From: Pararhizobium sp.
GTDB lineage: Bacteria; Pseudomonadota; Alphaproteobacteria; Rhizobiales; Rhizobiaceae
DNA: 64,000 nt
Reading direction: 5' to 3'
Assembly (NCBI GenBank): GCA_017794825.1
Contig: CP051237.1
Span: 4,234,501-4,298,500, forward strand
Both the position numbers and the translations under genes were made by a program. Below the pieces are notes generated by a model. That model had not been told where the DNA came from, searched no databases, and saw nothing but the letters and a program-made list of their open reading frames with translations. Shown here in pieces: positions 62,201-64,000 of the stretch. The first letter of the stretch is position 1; every line of letters begins with the position of its first letter.

Positions 62201-62866
62201 TTGAGCGACGATGTCTACGGCGAACTGGATCGCCGCCTGCGGGAAGTCGGATTAATGCTTCGGGGCGGACTTGTCGCCTCCACATCCCTCCCTGAACTCG
62301 ATAATGGCGAAGTCGCCGACGCCCTTCTTCTCGTCGGTCATGCGGGGTCGACATTGTGGCCGCATTTTAGCGCTTATCTCGAGCGATCGCCGGGACCGGA
62401 CCCGCTCGATCGCTGGACACGGTTCGTCATCGATCCGATCGCCCGGAGGTTTGATTGTCGGGCGCTTTACCCTTTTGAGAAGCCCTGGTGGCCTTTTCAG
62501 CGCTGGGTTTCGGAAATTGAAGGCCTGCGGCCATCGCCGCTCGGTATTCTGATACATCCGGAGTATGGCCTCTGGCACGGTTATCGAGCGGCGCTGGCTT
62601 TTCGCAATGCGATTCCGGTGCCTGCAAGGACAAAACTGGCTCATGCCTGCGACAACTGCCGCGACAAACCCTGCATGAGCGCGTGTCCGGCCGAGGCCAT
62701 ATCGACAGACGGATTTGCCGTCGAGCCTTGCCGATCCTATCTGGCGAGCGATTCAGGCAGGGCAAGCTGCATGCGCGTCGGGTGTCTTGCACGCAATACT
62801 TGTCCAATCGGCGCGGAATACCGTTACATGGACTCGCAGCTTCGCTTTCATATGGCGGCGCTGTAA
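62201..62866 (+). CDS. 4Fe-4S ferredoxin-type protein
   Basis: A 221-aa protein with an N-terminal domain of unknown fold and a C-terminal iron-sulfur part: CDNCRDKPCMSACP (C150, C153, C158, C162) plus C177, C190, C195 and C201, enough for two clusters, as in QueG-like double-cluster domains. The start is TTG at 62201 after GGACGGAAAG. It lies 86 bases after MttB on the same strand, so it is a good candidate electron donor for the RACo-type activator. Confidence 0.78.
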   Translation: MSDDVYGELDRRLREVGLMLRGGLVASTSLPELDNGEVADALLLVGHAGSTLWPHFSAYLERSPGPDPLDRWTRFVIDPIARRFDCRALYPFEKPWWPFQRWVSEIEGLRPSPLGILIHPEYGLWHGYRAALAFRNAIPVPARTKLAHACDNCRDKPCMSACPAEAISTDGFAVEPCRSYLASDSGRASCMRVGCLARNTCPIGAEYRYMDSQLRFHMAAL

Positions 62867-62972
62867 AATTCATCAAAATTTTATCTTAAACCCATGTAAT
62901 TTATGTGCTAAGGCTCATTTCCTGATCGTCGGCTTCCGTCAATCTCCCATCTCTATGCCGGCAAAATAACTG

Positions 62973-63016
62973 TTGCGGATGCGCAATACCAAGAATTAAC
63001 TTTTGCGGAAGTGCAA
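62973..63016. promoter_or_regulatory. Two operator-like inverted repeats
   Basis: TTGCG-GATG-CGCAA (62973-62986) and TTGCG-GAAG-TGCAA (63003-63016) are two copies of one short inverted repeat, 30 bases apart (about three helical turns), in AT-rich DNA upstream of the exported-protein gene. This phasing suits cooperative binding of a dimeric regulator. Confidence 0.5.
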
Positions 63017-63080
63017 TATTAAGTTGTGTAACTGCGATACTGCTATATTATTCCAAATACTGAGTGAGAGGTTTTTTGAT

Positions 63081-63614
63081 ATGTCTATTCTTAGACCTAT
63101 TGTAATCGGCGCGGCATTGCTGGCTTCAGGGTCTTTTAGCGCAGCACAGACGCTCGATTGTACATGCATATCTTCTAAATCTGTTGAGCAGTCTTATCCT
63201 GTTGTCGGGGTGATCAGCGATTCGTCCGGGAGCGTCCTATATTCTGGTGCAACCGGATTTGTCGATGGAAAAGCCGGCACGCAGATAACGCCTGGATCCC
63301 AGATCGATATCGGGCCGGGCGGCAAGGCGCAGGTGGTGGTCGGGTCAGATTGCAAGCTGGCCGTTGCGCAGAATTCACAAATCAGCGTCCTTCAGCCTGA
63401 CGGCGAGAACGGATCGATTTGCGTGAAAGTTACCGAAGCGAATTTCGGAACGGCTACCTTGGGCTCCGAATCATCAACCTTCTCACAGGCCAATCCGAAT
63501 GGCGGCGCCGATCAGAGCGCACTTGTCGCGCTCGGCGCTGCAGCTGGCGTCGTCGCGATCACATGCATCGGCTGGTGTCAGGACGACGGTGGTCCGCGAC
63601 CGGCCAGCCCGTAA
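63081..63614 (+). CDS. Hypothetical exported protein, FecR-like fold
   Basis: A 177-aa protein with a signal peptide (residues 1-21, SAAQ). The middle region (GATGFVDGKAGTQITPGSQIDIGPGGKAQVVVGSDCKLAVAQNSQISV, about 55-100) has the pattern of the FecR beta domain: a property-setting loop, then a strand with a polar residue. A hydrophobic segment near 148-163 and several Cys follow. There is no sigma-regulator domain, so it is unlikely to be a true FecR. The start is ATG 63081 with GTGAGAGG upstream. Role unknown. Confidence 0.6.
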   Translation: MSILRPIVIGAALLASGSFSAAQTLDCTCISSKSVEQSYPVVGVISDSSGSVLYSGATGFVDGKAGTQITPGSQIDIGPGGKAQVVVGSDCKLAVAQNSQISVLQPDGENGSICVKVTEANFGTATLGSESSTFSQANPNGGADQSALVALGAAAGVVAITCIGWCQDDGGPRPASP

Positions 63615-63677
63615 AGCTTATAAATAGCTTGAACCTGGACTGTTCGTGTTTGGTTTCACGATTGTGTTGCAGAGCAT

Positions 63678-64000
63678 TCAATGCCTGCGGCGGCTTCTTC
63701 GTTCCCGGCGCGGCTGATCCTCTCCTTCCGACGCAGACTTGTTACGAAGCGGACCGATTTTTTCGACGATATCCTCGAATGTAGGCCTCGGTCCCTCGAC
63801 ATGACTGTCAATCGCCGCCCGCATCGCCTTGAGATGCGAAGAGGTCGTTCCGCAGCAGCCGCCAATTATCGTTGCGCCTGCGTTGATTGCCAAATGCGTA
63901 TACTTCGCCATCAGTTCCGGCGTGCCGGAATAGTGGATTTCTGAACCGCGGAATTCCGGAATTCCACAATTACCCTTCACCACGACGGCGGCGTTTTCGT
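63678..64000 (-). CDS. Homocysteine/betaine S-methyltransferase, C-terminal part (runs off right edge)
   Basis: The last 107 codons of a homocysteine S-methyltransferase; the frame is open to base 64000. AGATIIGGCCGTTSSHL contains the paired Cys that bind zinc and homocysteine, and ENAAVVVKGNCG gives the third Cys. The protein ends in an Arg-rich tail (RRERRSRRRH). Together with the corrinoid protein and pterin methyltransferase it could complete a three-part methionine synthase; alternatively it uses betaine directly, like BHMT. Confidence 0.82.
   Translation of the reverse strand, partial: ENAAVVVKGNCGIPEFRGSEIHYSGTPELMAKYTHLAINAGATIIGGCCGTTSSHLKAMRAAIDSHVEGPRPTFEDIVEKIGPLRNKSASEGEDQPRRERRSRRRH

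Overview
The window looks like a chromosomal segment of a Hyphomicrobiales (Rhizobiales) alphaproteobacterium. The genus cannot be fixed from sequence alone. The reasons are the high GC content, the rhizobial-type malonate (mat) operon with a TRAP transporter, an invasion-associated-locus-B protein, an ExoD homologue, a DUF1127 protein, a GbdR-like regulator, and a corrinoid methyl-transfer gene set of the kind found in marine and soil alphaproteobacteria. I see no rRNA, tRNA, CRISPR array, prophage or insertion sequence.

Layout. 1-1.4 kb: a small minus-strand run of hypothetical genes that leaves the left edge, with a short duplicated coding segment. 1.7-6.1 kb: thermonuclease-like protein, a 0.46 kb interspersed tandem repeat array, SRAP peptidase, cupin and a class-C beta-lactamase-like hydrolase. 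6.1-12.6 kb: malonate regulon (matR, palindromic operator, TRAP matPQM, malonyl-CoA decarboxylase matA, malonyl-CoA synthetase matB), then a cysteine hydrolase and an MFS transporter. 14.7-20.8 kb: a divergent purine/pyrimidine-type salvage cluster with ABC ATPase, permease and cupin on one strand and an adenine-deaminase-like amidohydrolase plus NMT1/THI5-type binding protein on the other, followed by a LysR regulator. 21-26.5 kb: stand-alone envelope and housekeeping genes, including a secreted Gly/Ala/Val repeat protein. 26.8-39.5 kb: an acyl-CoA synthetase and a complete Liv-type ABC transporter, then TetR, isovaleryl-CoA-dehydrogenase-like enzyme and both subunits of a methylcrotonyl-CoA-type carboxylase. 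The two halves share a TetR-like operator motif. 40.7-48.2 kb: a cell-envelope glycan cluster resembling the decaprenylphosphoryl-arabinose pathway (HAD-UbiA fusion, DprE1-like oxidase, small EamA/SMR transporter, epimerase, class III aminotransferase, GT-C-like membrane protein).

48.4-64 kb: a quaternary/tertiary amine and one-carbon island. It holds a dimethylglycine-dehydrogenase-like flavoprotein, a GbdR-like activator, a LysR regulator, a RACo-type corrinoid reactivator, a pterin-dependent methyltransferase, a MetF-like reductase, a virulence-factor-domain protein, ExoD, DUF1638, a corrinoid protein, a non-pyrrolysine MttB homologue, a 4Fe-4S protein and, at the right edge, the C-terminus of a homocysteine methyltransferase. 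Read together, methyl groups could pass from an N-methyl compound through MttB to the corrinoid protein, and from there to tetrahydrofolate or homocysteine. The same parts could equally form a split, reactivatable methionine synthase. This island and the DprE1/UbiA cluster are the most interesting parts of the window.
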